In this document: in pieces, positions 46,328 to 55,045 of the stretch
How positions within the stretch are numbered: position 1 is the first letter of the stretch
Layout of the letters: each line of letters opens with the position of its first letter
Assembly (NCBI RefSeq): GCF_014635245.1
Contig: NZ_BMCP01000001.1
Coordinates: forward strand, 1,463,801 to 1,527,800
From: Agaricicola taiwanensis
GTDB taxonomy: Bacteria > Pseudomonadota > Alphaproteobacteria > Rhizobiales > Methylopilaceae
Direction: 5' to 3'
Length of the DNA: 64,000 nucleotides
Notes under the pieces: model-generated
Databases searched by the model: none
What the model was told of the DNA's origin: nothing
What the model saw: the letters and a program-made list of their open reading frames with translations, nothing else
Position numbers and translations under genes: made by a program

Positions 46328-48088
46328 TCATCTCTCGTATTTATGTTTGAGGGCGTTGCCCAATACATAAATTACAAGCAGAACGCACACCTGTAGTATT
46401 GCAAGAACGGCGACATAGTTCGTGGATCCCCTTAGCCACAAATCCAGCATCACCAGAGAGAAGACCTGCGTTTTAGCTGTGTAGAGGAATAGGGCGGTCG
46501 CCAGTTCGCGGAATGACAGCACGAGCAACAGCGTGATGGCCGCGAAGATCCCCGGAAGCGCGAGCGGAAATACGATGCGCCGCAGCGTATAGGTGAAACC
46601 CGCGCCTGACATCCGCGAGCTCTCCTCGAGCTCCCTGTGAATCTGGACCAGGGAGGCACCGATCGCTCGCGAGCCCTGCGGCGTGAACTGGGATATGTAG
46701 GCGAGAATAATGATCATCAGCGTCCCATAGAGACCTATGGGAATGCTGATCCAGGACCAGAGATAGCCGAGACCGATAATCATCCCCGGGACCGCGACCG
46801 GCAGGACAGAGATGATGTCCAGCATCCGCCTGCCTTTGAGGTTGGTTTTGTGAATGAGGTAGGCGACCGCGAAATAGAGAAAGACGCCAAGTCCTACGGT
46901 GCCGCCGCAGACCAGAAGCGTGTTGATCATCGAATGCGAAATCACCGGATCGGCAAGGACGTCGGAGTAGTAGGTGGTCGTGAAATCCGACGTGTCGAGC
47001 ATCTGCTCCGCGGATGAGAAGAAGAGGCTTCCCTTGACGGAGACATAGAGCAGGGAAATCAGCGGAAGAACGACGGCGATGAAGATATAGGTCAGCGACA
47101 GGATCGTGAAGATCCACTTCGTCCAGCCGAACTCCATGACACGCGGCCGTGAGCCTTTTCCGGAAACCGTCACAAAGCTTTGTTTGCTTGTCAGTTTCTG
47201 CTGGATCAGAACTAGGACAACGGTGATGGTGATGAGCATCACACCGAGCGCTGACGCTTGATTGACCTTGGGCGGCGCGAAACCGATCATCTTCCAGATT
47301 TGCACGGAGATGAACTTGATGTTGGCGGTCTCGGCCAACACCGCAGGTATGGCGAAGATTTCGATCAGCAGCACCAGAACCATGAGCGCCGCGGAAAGAA
47401 TCGCCGGCAGCACGAGCGGCAGGGTGATCTGCAGGATGACGCGAAGCCGGCTGGCGCCGCACATGGAGGCAGCCTCTTCAAGGCTGGCATCGGCGTTCTT
47501 TAATGCGGCATTTGTGAAAAGAAAGACATAAGGGGAATAGTAGATCACGAATACGAGGCAGATGCCCCACATCGTGTAGATGCTGAACCCCATATCGATG
47601 CCTGCCGATCTCAGCAGGACGTTCAGCATGCCGCTTTGCGGCGATCCTAATATGTCCCAGGCAAAAGCGCCAACGAGCGGTGGAACCATCATGGGAAGAA
47701 CGGCAGAATATTCGATGAATTTCCGTCCCGGCGTGTTGGTTCTGGAAGACACCCAGGCGAGGCTCAGGCCAACGAGGACCGCTCCCACAGTCCCGATAAT
47801 GGCCGCAACGATAGTGTTGTACACCATCTCGGCAAACTCCGGATCCCGGAGAACTTCGTAATAGTTCGCCAGACTGGCGGTGCTCAGGTCGAATTGAAAT
47901 GCGCGCGGCGGCTCTGCCAGAAAAGATCCGACCACCAGAACAAGAACCGGAAGCAGGATAAGAACGGCCAATACGAGGAGAAACAGGGGCAGCAGAACCC
48001 ATTGGGCAATGCTCGCCGGTGTCAGTCGGAGGGAAAGCGTTCCGGTTGACCCATCCGGCTCGGTCCGAAGACGAGTTGCAACAGACAT
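46328..48088 (-). CDS. Fused ABC transporter permease (FbpB type)
   Basis: A 586-residue permease with two BPD_transp_1 halves, each of about six helices. Each half has an EAA loop: LEEAASMCGASRLRVILQIT (about residue 215) and LEESSRMSGAGFTYTLRRIV (about 500). Fused permeases of this kind go with AfuA/FbpA binding proteins and one ATPase. The ATG is one base after the ATPase stop, so the two are cotranslated. Confidence 0.9.
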   Translation of the reverse strand: MSVATRLRTEPDGSTGTLSLRLTPASIAQWVLLPLFLLVLAVLILLPVLVLVVGSFLAEPPRAFQFDLSTASLANYYEVLRDPEFAEMVYNTIVAAIIGTVGAVLVGLSLAWVSSRTNTPGRKFIEYSAVLPMMVPPLVGAFAWDILGSPQSGMLNVLLRSAGIDMGFSIYTMWGICLVFVIYYSPYVFLFTNAALKNADASLEEAASMCGASRLRVILQITLPLVLPAILSAALMVLVLLIEIFAIPAVLAETANIKFISVQIWKMIGFAPPKVNQASALGVMLITITVVLVLIQQKLTSKQSFVTVSGKGSRPRVMEFGWTKWIFTILSLTYIFIAVVLPLISLLYVSVKGSLFFSSAEQMLDTSDFTTTYYSDVLADPVISHSMINTLLVCGGTVGLGVFLYFAVAYLIHKTNLKGRRMLDIISVLPVAVPGMIIGLGYLWSWISIPIGLYGTLMIIILAYISQFTPQGSRAIGASLVQIHRELEESSRMSGAGFTYTLRRIVFPLALPGIFAAITLLLVLSFRELATALFLYTAKTQVFSLVMLDLWLRGSTNYVAVLAILQVCVLLVIYVLGNALKHKYER

Positions 48089-48089
48089 T

Positions 48090-49181
48090 TCACAACTCCG
48101 CTGGAATGAAGCGTGCGTTCACCGGCGGCAGATGAAGATAGGCGCGCTCGCCGTCTGCAAAACCACTGACTGTCCCTTGAGCCGCGACCTCAAAGGGGCT
48201 GCCCTGCCAATCCACGCAGTAGCGGGTCGCCGTCCCCTGATAGCGGACCGTCGATATCTTGACCTCCACGCATCGCTCGGAGGTGGCGGTTTTGGAAAGT
48301 TCGCAGTCTTCGGGATGAATGACGACATCCACGTTTTGCCCGACTGGTAGGGATCTTTCGGCGCTTCCGGTCAGAATGCGCCCGCAGGACGTTGATGCCT
48401 GCTGCAGACCGTCGGCCGCCTTTGAGGAGATGGTCGCCGGGAAGATGTTGGCCGACGAGATGAATTCGGCGACAAACCGGGTCTTCGGCGTTCTGTATAG
48501 CTCGGCGGGGGTGCCGACCTGCACCACATGACCGCCATCCATCACCACGATCCGATCCGCCAATTCGGTCGCTTCCAGCTGATCATGCGTCACATAGATG
48601 CTGGTGAGGCCGGTCCGTCTGACCAGATCCTTCAGTTCAAGGCGCAGCCGCTCCCGCAGTTTCAGATCAAGATTGGACAGCGGCTCGTCGAAGAGAAGCA
48701 ACTGCGGCTCGAAGACAATCGCCCGTGCCAGCGCCACCCGTTGCATCTGGCCGCCGGAGAGCAATGTCGCGGAGCGCTCCATCGCCGTTTCCAACCCAAC
48801 GACCCGAAGCGCGCCCTTGACGCGCTCCTCAATCTCGCTTTTCGGGAGCCTGCGCACCCGGAGAGGGTAGGCCACGTTCTCGAACACGGTCATGTGCGGC
48901 CAGATCGCGTAGGACTGGAACATCATGCCGATGCCGCGACGTTCCGGGGGAACGAAGGTCTTGCGCGCCCCATTGAACATTTCCTGGCCGTTGATGGTGA
49001 TCGATCCCGCATCCGGCTTCTCAAGTCCCGCGATCAGGCGGAGCGTCGTCGTCTTTCCGCAGCCGCTCGGTCCCAGCATGACGATGAACTCACCTTCATC
49101 GATGTCGAGCGTGAGATCAGCGACAGCAGTGAAACTGCCGAAATTTTTCTGCAGGTTCATAATGTTGCAGCTCTTACGCAC
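48090..49181 (-). CDS. ABC transporter ATPase (FbpC/PotA type)
   Basis: A 363-residue ATPase with Walker A MLGPSGCGKTTTLR, signature LLSGGQMQRVALARA, Walker B LLLFDEPLSNLD and switch His in YVTHDQ, then a C-terminal TOBE-like region. It powers the fused permease next to it. The start is GTG 49181 with AGAGGTGATC upstream; an ATG lies at 49160. The first gene of a minus-strand operon ATPase-permease-binding protein. Confidence 0.92.
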   Translation of the reverse strand: MRKSCNIMNLQKNFGSFTAVADLTLDIDEGEFIVMLGPSGCGKTTTLRLIAGLEKPDAGSITINGQEMFNGARKTFVPPERRGIGMMFQSYAIWPHMTVFENVAYPLRVRRLPKSEIEERVKGALRVVGLETAMERSATLLSGGQMQRVALARAIVFEPQLLLFDEPLSNLDLKLRERLRLELKDLVRRTGLTSIYVTHDQLEATELADRIVVMDGGHVVQVGTPAELYRTPKTRFVAEFISSANIFPATISSKAADGLQQASTSCGRILTGSAERSLPVGQNVDVVIHPEDCELSKTATSERCVEVKISTVRYQGTATRYCVDWQGSPFEVAAQGTVSGFADGERAYLHLPPVNARFIPAEL

Positions 49182-49275
49182 GTGATCACCTCTTCCTTCT
49201 CTGAGCAGGACGGACGTCCGGTCGCGAGCAGCGATCGCGGAACGACAATTGGCGCGCTAAAAGTACTGGCGAACG

Positions 49276-50118
49276 CTAGACAGCGTATGTGACTGATGTC
49301 TCTAGTCTGTTCTTTTTTGCGTTATCATAGGTATTTTTGTGCATCTGCCGTATAACGGGGGCAACCTCAGATCCATCATCGATGAGGTTGCCATGCGCCG
49401 GTGCGATATATCTTGGCTGATACTTTTCCATCAGCTCGTCTATTGGCCCAAATAGCTTTGATACATTTACGAACTTGGTCCAGTACAATGCCGCCTGCAG
49501 CAGATACGTCGCATTTTGCGGGTTCAGCGGCTCGCCGAACTCGGAGGTCAGCATTGTGCACTCGCCCTCCTTGTGACCGGCATCCTCGTCGAGCGGGCGT
49601 GATCCTCGGTGAAGAAACGAGAATCCGTCAGAGACGAACATGATCTTGTGCTTATGTTCGAACGCCCAGAGCGTGTTCGGAAGGTCTTTGATCAGGGCGG
49701 GGAGAAATTCTACTTTCAAGTCGCCAAGATCGACCTCATCACCAGGCTCCGTATGTATGATCCTTTGGCTGAACTCAGGATAAAGGAGGTGGTAATCCCT
49801 GGCATCACACAGAACCTGCGCTTTCTCATACTTGCGAAGCAGCAGGGGGAGGGCAGCCGAATGAGGAATTTCCGGATGGGTGGGAAACACAAAATCGATC
49901 GGCCGATCGCCGATTACCGTTTCGATTTGTGCGGATATCGCGGGCCAGTAAGTTGGCGTCCCGGTGTCGATGAGCATTGTCTTTTGTTGGCCAACGAGAA
50001 GGTAAACTCCCATATGAAGATGGTATTGTTGGCCATGGAAAACCGTCTCAAGACAAGCGCCTAACCAGGCGAAGTTCTCGTTTATCTCTCGAGGATAGTT
50101 GTGATGCACGCCACCCAT
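49276..50118 (-). CDS. Metallo-beta-lactamase-fold protein A, ODP/flavodiiron-like, eroded ligands
   Basis: A 280-residue MBL-fold protein of the type found in flavodiiron and ODP-like proteins. The strand MLIDTGTPTYW, then THPEIPHSAALPLL: H81-x-E83-x-P85-H86 replaces the family's H-x-E-x-D-H, so the Asp is lost. A later ligand pair is present: FVSDGFSFL (Asp) and APAHGN (His). The middle His (usually in P..HWPD) is replaced by KDLP. It may bind one metal, or none. Start ATG 50118 has GGGAGG upstream. It is 16 bases downstream of a sister protein with different losses (50135-51034). Confidence 0.8.
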   Translation of the reverse strand: MGGVHHNYPREINENFAWLGACLETVFHGQQYHLHMGVYLLVGQQKTMLIDTGTPTYWPAISAQIETVIGDRPIDFVFPTHPEIPHSAALPLLLRKYEKAQVLCDARDYHLLYPEFSQRIIHTEPGDEVDLGDLKVEFLPALIKDLPNTLWAFEHKHKIMFVSDGFSFLHRGSRPLDEDAGHKEGECTMLTSEFGEPLNPQNATYLLQAALYWTKFVNVSKLFGPIDELMEKYQPRYIAPAHGNLIDDGSEVAPVIRQMHKNTYDNAKKNRLETSVTYAV

Positions 50119-50134
50119 TCGCACCTCCCGCTAA

Positions 50135-51034
50135 TCAGTGCTGTTCCTTGAGACCGATCTGGTCAAGAGCATCCATCAGATATGATAAGTGCTTCATCAC
50201 CGATCGCTTTCCGGATATTATGCATCCATGCGTCGGAGCGATGTGTTCGATGTCGTAGTCTGCGAACAGTTTCTCGACCCAGTTGCGCATATACCTGTTG
50301 TCGGCGAGAGCCATCCAACCGAATTTCTCCAACAGGTGAGCGCCGACGGAGTTGATTGTTGTGTGATCCGCCGCCTCTTCATCCAGGATGATGGAGTCCT
50401 GCTCACCCTTGCAAGAGGTGTGGCCGAACACGTCGGAAGAAAACAGCGTCTTGGACACGCTGTCGTAAGCCCAGTAGGTCGTGAGCATCCGGATATGTGC
50501 GGGGATCAAGCGCAGCCGGGAGGACGAACCAATCTGCATGTCCTCAACGCCTGATAAAGGCAGGTTTTGACGTCTTATCTCGGTGTTGGACAGCTTGGAA
50601 AGTTCATCGTAGGAATCGAAAGGATTTCGAATTGCGCCAGATATGACCTCGGTGACGTTGAAGGTCTTATACAGACTTGCAAAGTTGCCCGAGCAGTCAA
50701 GCTCCGCTCTCGTGAAGAATATGCTTATCTCTTTTATGTCGCTGTCTACACGCCGAAGCTGATCGATAATCCTTTGCCGGTGAGCGGCCACACCGGTATC
50801 GATCAGATATCCGACACTTCCCTCTTTTACCAAGTAGCAGTTGATCGGTTGGAAGTGCCCCTCTATCCGCGGCGCCCAACTGATCCTGCCGTCGAGCGGC
50901 ACGGTATCGCCGAGGCGGAAAAGCGTCGGATCAGCAAAGGAGAATACCTCGGTGCCGCCCCTGTGTCCGGGCAGTGCGGTGACATCGGTTGCTGCACCTT
51001 GGCACGGCCCTGCAGCCGGCTCACGTACATCCAT
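50135..51034 (-). CDS. Metallo-beta-lactamase-fold protein B, sister of the neighbouring protein
   Basis: A 299-residue MBL-fold protein. VGYLIDTGVAAHRQ is followed by FFTRAELDCSGNFA: R109-x-E111-x-D113-C114 in place of H-x-E-x-D-H, so both His are lost (to Arg and Cys) but Glu and Asp remain. The later FSSDVFGHTS and APTHGCI keep Asp and His. Compared with protein A the losses are complementary. AGGAGATC precedes the ATG at 51034. The first gene of the minus-strand pair. Its promoter appears to be the shared element at 51170-51201. Confidence 0.8.
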   Translation of the reverse strand: MDVREPAAGPCQGAATDVTALPGHRGGTEVFSFADPTLFRLGDTVPLDGRISWAPRIEGHFQPINCYLVKEGSVGYLIDTGVAAHRQRIIDQLRRVDSDIKEISIFFTRAELDCSGNFASLYKTFNVTEVISGAIRNPFDSYDELSKLSNTEIRRQNLPLSGVEDMQIGSSSRLRLIPAHIRMLTTYWAYDSVSKTLFSSDVFGHTSCKGEQDSIILDEEAADHTTINSVGAHLLEKFGWMALADNRYMRNWVEKLFADYDIEHIAPTHGCIISGKRSVMKHLSYLMDALDQIGLKEQH

Positions 51035-51169
51035 ACGTGATCTCCTACGGTTTTATTGTCCCCGTCGTAGCCGTGTAGGTCAGGCGACCTCACCGACTTT
51101 AGTCGTTGGATCTGCGGCTAGAAAACCCGCGCCCCTTTGTTGCAACTGAGCATTGGTGAGGTCCGCCAG

Positions 51170-51201
51170 ATTGTCAACAGTCGATATATCGTATATCCGA
51201 C
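51170..51201 (-). promoter_or_regulatory. Second copy of the shared operator-promoter motif
   Basis: On the minus strand the sequence has GATATACGATATA, then a 4-base insert relative to the other copy, then CTGTTGACAAT. TTGACA (51177-51172) is a -35 box for the MBL genes, with a poor -10 (AATGCT) 17 bases on. The plus-strand form also contains a longer near-palindrome, GTCGATATATCGTATATCCGAC with one mismatch, so a dimer could control both the MBL pair and the hydantoinase gene. Confidence 0.6.
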
Positions 51202-51210
51202 TTTTTACAG

Positions 51211-51229
51211 TGTGCATACTTTTTGCACA
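51211..51229. promoter_or_regulatory. Inverted repeat in the MBL/hydantoinase divergent spacer
   Basis: TGTGCA and TGCACA arms flank seven bases, ten bases beyond the shared operator. It may be a second binding site or promoter part for the hydantoinase gene. The rest of the 329-base spacer 51035-51363 shows AT-rich DNA only. Confidence 0.4.
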
Positions 51230-51363
51230 TATAAATCAGTTAGTTAAACATAGAAAAGCAAGCGGTGTGGCCCTTAGATGAGATCGTCTCCTATATACGA
51301 GATTGTTGGCGCAGCGGATTGGAGCTAGGCTTAAGACATCCTGGTCATGGGTCGGAGGATGTT

Positions 51364-52794
51364 GTGTTCGATCTCGTAATTCGAACTGATTGTGCCGTTA
51401 CCGCGCATGGAACCGGCGCCTTCGATATTGCAATCAAGGGAGAGACCATCGCTGCGGTGGGAGCTTCAGGTTCGATCAACGAAAGCGACTGCATTCGCTT
51501 CATAGACGCCACCGGTAAAATCGTACTGCCCGGTGGAATAGATCCGCATGTCCATTGTTCCTGGTTTATCCCGAATCCGGACGGCACCGCTGGCCTTTCC
51601 GACCCCCCCGCGGTCGTCAGTCGCGCGGCGCTGCATGGCGGGACGACGACAATTATCGATTTTGCAAGACGCGTAGCAGATCAAACCATCCAGAAAACTA
51701 TTGAACAGCGTGATCGCGAATGGGTGGGAGAATGCTATTGCGACTATTCCTACCACATCATGGTGGAGGGCAAGCTGCCGCCGCACCTTCCATTAGAGGT
51801 CGCGGAGGCCATACAGGCTGGATATCCAACGATAAAAATATTCACCACGGACATAACACCCAGCCGTCGTGGAAGAATGGTCGATTACGGAAGTATATGG
51901 GAGATATTCAAGGTTTTATCCCGTGAGGGTGGACTTGGCGTCATTCATGCCGAGGACAACGACATTGTCATGCATATGTATGACAAGCTCTTTAGAGAGA
52001 ACCGCACGCATTTCCAGTTTTTGTCCGAGGTGCACAATGCGTTGTCGGAAGACCTGTCGTTCCGGCGCATCATTCGTCTGGCACAGCAGACCCCGGGCAC
52101 GGCTCTTTATATGATGCATGTAAGCGCCGGAACCGGCGTTGAGGCTATTCGAAGCGCCAGAGGCAATGGATTGCCGATATATGGCGAAACATTGCATCAG
52201 TATGTCATGTATAGTGACGAGGACTACAAAAGGGCAAACGGTCAGATCTATCACACCTACCCCTCGCTCAAGTCGGAGGGGGACCGGCTTGCCCTCTGGA
52301 CGGGGCTGGATGATGGAACAATCGATACCATCGCAACCGATGAACTCTGCTGCTCCCTCCAGAAGAAGCTCCAGGGATCCCGCATCGACGATACCACGGG
52401 CGGCAATGCTGGCGTAGAGCCACGCATTTCCGTGATGTACACGGAAATGGTAGAGCGACGGGGTTATGCTTTATCGAAATTTGCCGATCTCATATCGACC
52501 AACGCCGCCAAGATACTGGGCCTTTACCCGCGAAAGGGCGTTCTCGCACCTGGCAGCGACGCCGATATAGTGGTTCTGGATCCGGCGTTGCGGCGGCGGC
52601 TCAAAGCAGCGGAAATGCACGAGAGCGATTACTCGCCCTGGGAGGATTTCGAGGTGGCAGTCTGGCCCTGCCTGACGGTGCTGCGGGGCAGCGTCGTCGT
52701 CGATAAGGGGGAGATGAGGGGCAAAGCTGGAGCAGGCCAATACCTGCATCGGAAGATTTCAGATGCAACCATTAACGGTCGTGCGTTGAGTTGA
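51364..52794 (+). CDS. D-hydantoinase / dihydropyrimidinase-like cyclic amidohydrolase
   Basis: A 476-residue amidohydrolase. The binuclear metal ligands are visible: HxH in GIDPHVHCSWF, the carboxylated Lys in YPTIKIFTTDI, His in GVIHAEDND and LYMMHVSAG, and Asp in TIATDELCCS. It opens cyclic ureides or related rings. The last motif differs from the usual TDHxP, hinting at an unusual substrate. I chose GTG 51364 because GGAGG lies five bases before it and the translation then begins MFDLVIRTDCAV, the usual N-terminus. It is divergent from the MBL genes, with the shared operator between them. Confidence 0.9.
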   Translation: MFDLVIRTDCAVTAHGTGAFDIAIKGETIAAVGASGSINESDCIRFIDATGKIVLPGGIDPHVHCSWFIPNPDGTAGLSDPPAVVSRAALHGGTTTIIDFARRVADQTIQKTIEQRDREWVGECYCDYSYHIMVEGKLPPHLPLEVAEAIQAGYPTIKIFTTDITPSRRGRMVDYGSIWEIFKVLSREGGLGVIHAEDNDIVMHMYDKLFRENRTHFQFLSEVHNALSEDLSFRRIIRLAQQTPGTALYMMHVSAGTGVEAIRSARGNGLPIYGETLHQYVMYSDEDYKRANGQIYHTYPSLKSEGDRLALWTGLDDGTIDTIATDELCCSLQKKLQGSRIDDTTGGNAGVEPRISVMYTEMVERRGYALSKFADLISTNAAKILGLYPRKGVLAPGSDADIVVLDPALRRRLKAAEMHESDYSPWEDFEVAVWPCLTVLRGSVVVDKGEMRGKAGAGQYLHRKISDATINGRALS

Positions 52795-52960
52795 ACAGAT
52801 AAATAACCGGGTCTTCTTACCCTAGCGAGTGGTAGCAGATATGCAGCTTCCAATGGCAATCGCATCTTCGCCTCTGGAACGTCCAGGTGATGATGGCGCC
52901 CGTGACTGGTGCTTTTGCTTCGATGAGCTGCCTCCGTTGCAGGAGAGAAGGTGAGGGCTG

Positions 52961-53650
52961 ATGGGCCATATAAGTACGCTTGGTGAAATCCAGCTGGTTC
53001 CCGTTGACCGTCTCAAGCGAAGTGCGCGGGAGAACCTTTCCACGCAGGTGGAGCGGCAAATCCGCATGTCTCTCTTGGATGGAAGGTTCGGGCCGGGTGA
53101 CCGGATCTCCTTGAGTTCGCTGGCCGCGACATTGGGCACAAGCGTCACGCCTGTCAGGGAAGCACTGTCGCGCCTGGCAGCAGAACACGCCTTTGAACTG
53201 ATTCCTGGACAGATCGCCCGGGTGCCTTTGTTCGACCCGGTTCGCTATCGTGAGCTGTGCGATATCCGTGTCGCTGTGGAAGGTCTTGCCGCGGAACGCG
53301 CAGCCCTGAATGCGACGAAGCGCGATTTGGCCAAGCTTGAGCGTTGTCTGACGACCTTCCTGGCTGCTTCAAAGGCGAATGAGCTCCGAAAAACCATGAG
53401 TGTTGGTCGCGACTTTCGGTTCGGCGTCTACGCCGCATCGAAAATGCCGGCGCTGGTGCGCGTGATTGAAGGCCTCTGGTTGCAGTGCGCGCCTTCCTTC
53501 AGGCTTTTCTATGCCTTTAGCTCGCGTGATGAGACGTTGGAGGTCAATTACCAGCGGCTTTACGATGCGCTTGCAGCGAAGAACCCCAAGGACGCTCGTG
53601 AATGCGTCGAGAGGATCGTCACATCGGGAGCTGCGCGCCTGATGGCTTAG
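52961..53650 (+). CDS. GntR-family regulator (FadR/FCD subfamily)
   Basis: A 229-residue regulator. The winged helix (about 20-85) includes LLDGRFGPGDRISLSSLAATLGTSVTPVREALSRLAA, and the FCD ligand domain (about 90-220) has YRELCDIRVAVEGLAAERAA. It follows the hydantoinase gene by 166 bases on the same strand and is the best candidate to bind the operator motif shared by 39391-39417 and 51170-51201. The ligand is probably a pathway acid. The ATG at 52961 follows GGTGAGGG. Confidence 0.9.
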   Translation: MGHISTLGEIQLVPVDRLKRSARENLSTQVERQIRMSLLDGRFGPGDRISLSSLAATLGTSVTPVREALSRLAAEHAFELIPGQIARVPLFDPVRYRELCDIRVAVEGLAAERAALNATKRDLAKLERCLTTFLAASKANELRKTMSVGRDFRFGVYAASKMPALVRVIEGLWLQCAPSFRLFYAFSSRDETLEVNYQRLYDALAAKNPKDARECVERIVTSGAARLMA

Positions 53651-53806
53651 GGCTTTGCCTGCCTACCCGCTGGAATGGCACGGATAAGGAGGCGAGGTCC
53701 GAGCAAGTGGCTGGTGCTCATGAAACCAACCGATGGCGAAAGGCGTCAAAGCCTGAAGGGATAGGTCTCCGCCGGCCGCTCCGTGCATGCTGCGGCCCGA
53801 GGGGCG

Positions 53807-54499
53807 TCACGGCTTCCGTTTTGTCGAACCAGACAGAGGCGTCGAACTGCCGATCGCCCAACCCTGCTCGCCGACGAGCGGCACAAAGCGCACCTCGCCG
53901 AGATCATCCTGCTGAAAGTCATCTGGCCCTATCCGGGTGATCTTCAGCAGGCTTTGTTCGCGTTCCTCAGAGCCCACTGGAATGATCAGACGTCCGCCGA
54001 TCCTGAGTTGCTTCTTCAGGGCCTCCGGCGCGGCAGGTGCTCCGGCTGCCACGAGGATCGCGTCGAAGGGCGCAGCCTCGCGCCAGCCGCTGGTGCCGTC
54101 TCCGACGCGCAACTCGACATTATTGAAGCCATGCTTGCGCAGCCGCCGTTCAGCCGCCTCGCCCAAACCCCTGTGCCACTCGATGGCATGGACCTGCCTG
54201 GCCATGAGGCTGAGAACCGCCGCCGCATAGCCGGATCCCGCACCCACCTCCAGGACATGGTCCGAGGGTTTGATCTCCGCAGCCTCCGCCATCAATGCGA
54301 CGATATAGGGTTGGGAGATGGTTTGGCCGTGCCCGATTGGCAGAGGCGCGTCGTCGTAAGCAAAATCCTCAAAGCCGGGCTCGACGAACACTTCCCGTGG
54401 CACGGATCGCATGGCATCCAGCACACGGACATCCGTGATGCCGCGCCGCGCGATCTGGTCTTCCACCATTTGCCGACGTGCGCGAGGTTGATCCGGCAT
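53807..54499 (-). CDS. pcm: Protein-L-isoaspartate O-methyltransferase
   Basis: A 230-residue PCMT. It has ARRQMVEDQIARRGITDVRV, the substrate motif IGHGQTISQPYIVALM, and the SAM site VLEVGAGSGYAAAVLS. It methylates isoaspartyl residues in aged proteins as the first step of their repair. The start at 54499 follows AGGTGGATC; a longer version would add a charged leader of low quality. It lies 68 bases from the copper-storage-like gene on the same strand. Confidence 0.93.
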   Translation of the reverse strand: MPDQPRARRQMVEDQIARRGITDVRVLDAMRSVPREVFVEPGFEDFAYDDAPLPIGHGQTISQPYIVALMAEAAEIKPSDHVLEVGAGSGYAAAVLSLMARQVHAIEWHRGLGEAAERRLRKHGFNNVELRVGDGTSGWREAAPFDAILVAAGAPAAPEALKKQLRIGGRLIIPVGSEEREQSLLKITRIGPDDFQQDDLGEVRFVPLVGEQGWAIGSSTPLSGSTKRKP

Positions 54500-54567
54500 A
54501 TCTGATCCACCTTTTGCTCGCTCTGTCTCCTGCGTCTCTCCGCCAGCGCGTTCCGTGTAGGGACCGT

Positions 54568-54900
54568 TCAGGCCGCCATTTTCCGGCACGAGTCCGCGCA
54601 GCGTCGGCAGATGTCGACACAGGCGTCCATATCGCCGATCCGTTCACAGTCGCTGGCGCATTCCGCGCAGATTTCAGCACATTCGGCGCAGGTATGCTTG
54701 TGATGCGGCGTTCCGATCAGCATGAAATGCGCAGAGGTGCGACAGATTTCCGCGCAGGCCATCATCAGTGTGAAATGGGCCTTTTCCGTATGTGGACCGC
54801 CCATCTCCAGGCAATGGCCCATAGCGGTCGACAGACAGGTCGAATAGCAGTCGAGACACTGATCGATGCAGGCTTTCATCTCGGGTGCGATGTGATGCAT
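54568..54900 (-). CDS. Cys-rich four-helix-bundle copper-storage protein (Csp-like)
   Basis: A 110-residue protein with many Cys residues at helical spacing: CIDQCLDCYSTCLS, HCLEMGG, ACAEICRTS, CAECAEICAECASDC and CVDICRRCADSC. This is the Csp/DUF326 pattern, in which Cys line the core of a four-helix bundle and hold many Cu(I) ions. No signal peptide is seen, so it is cytosolic (Csp3-like). PCuAC copper-chaperone genes lie 6 kb to the right. Confidence 0.88.
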   Translation of the reverse strand: MHHIAPEMKACIDQCLDCYSTCLSTAMGHCLEMGGPHTEKAHFTLMMACAEICRTSAHFMLIGTPHHKHTCAECAEICAECASDCERIGDMDACVDICRRCADSCRKMAA

Positions 54901-55045
54901 AGGGCTTCTCCGGGTGGTCGGACTGTGCCTGTGAGGGCTAACTCAATCCGAACGCGCTTGTTCCACCGGTGCCTCTCCACGACTAAAGAGGTATAGGAAA
55001 CCGAAGTTTCCTCCTTACATCAGCCTCAGCAATGAGGGTCACCCG

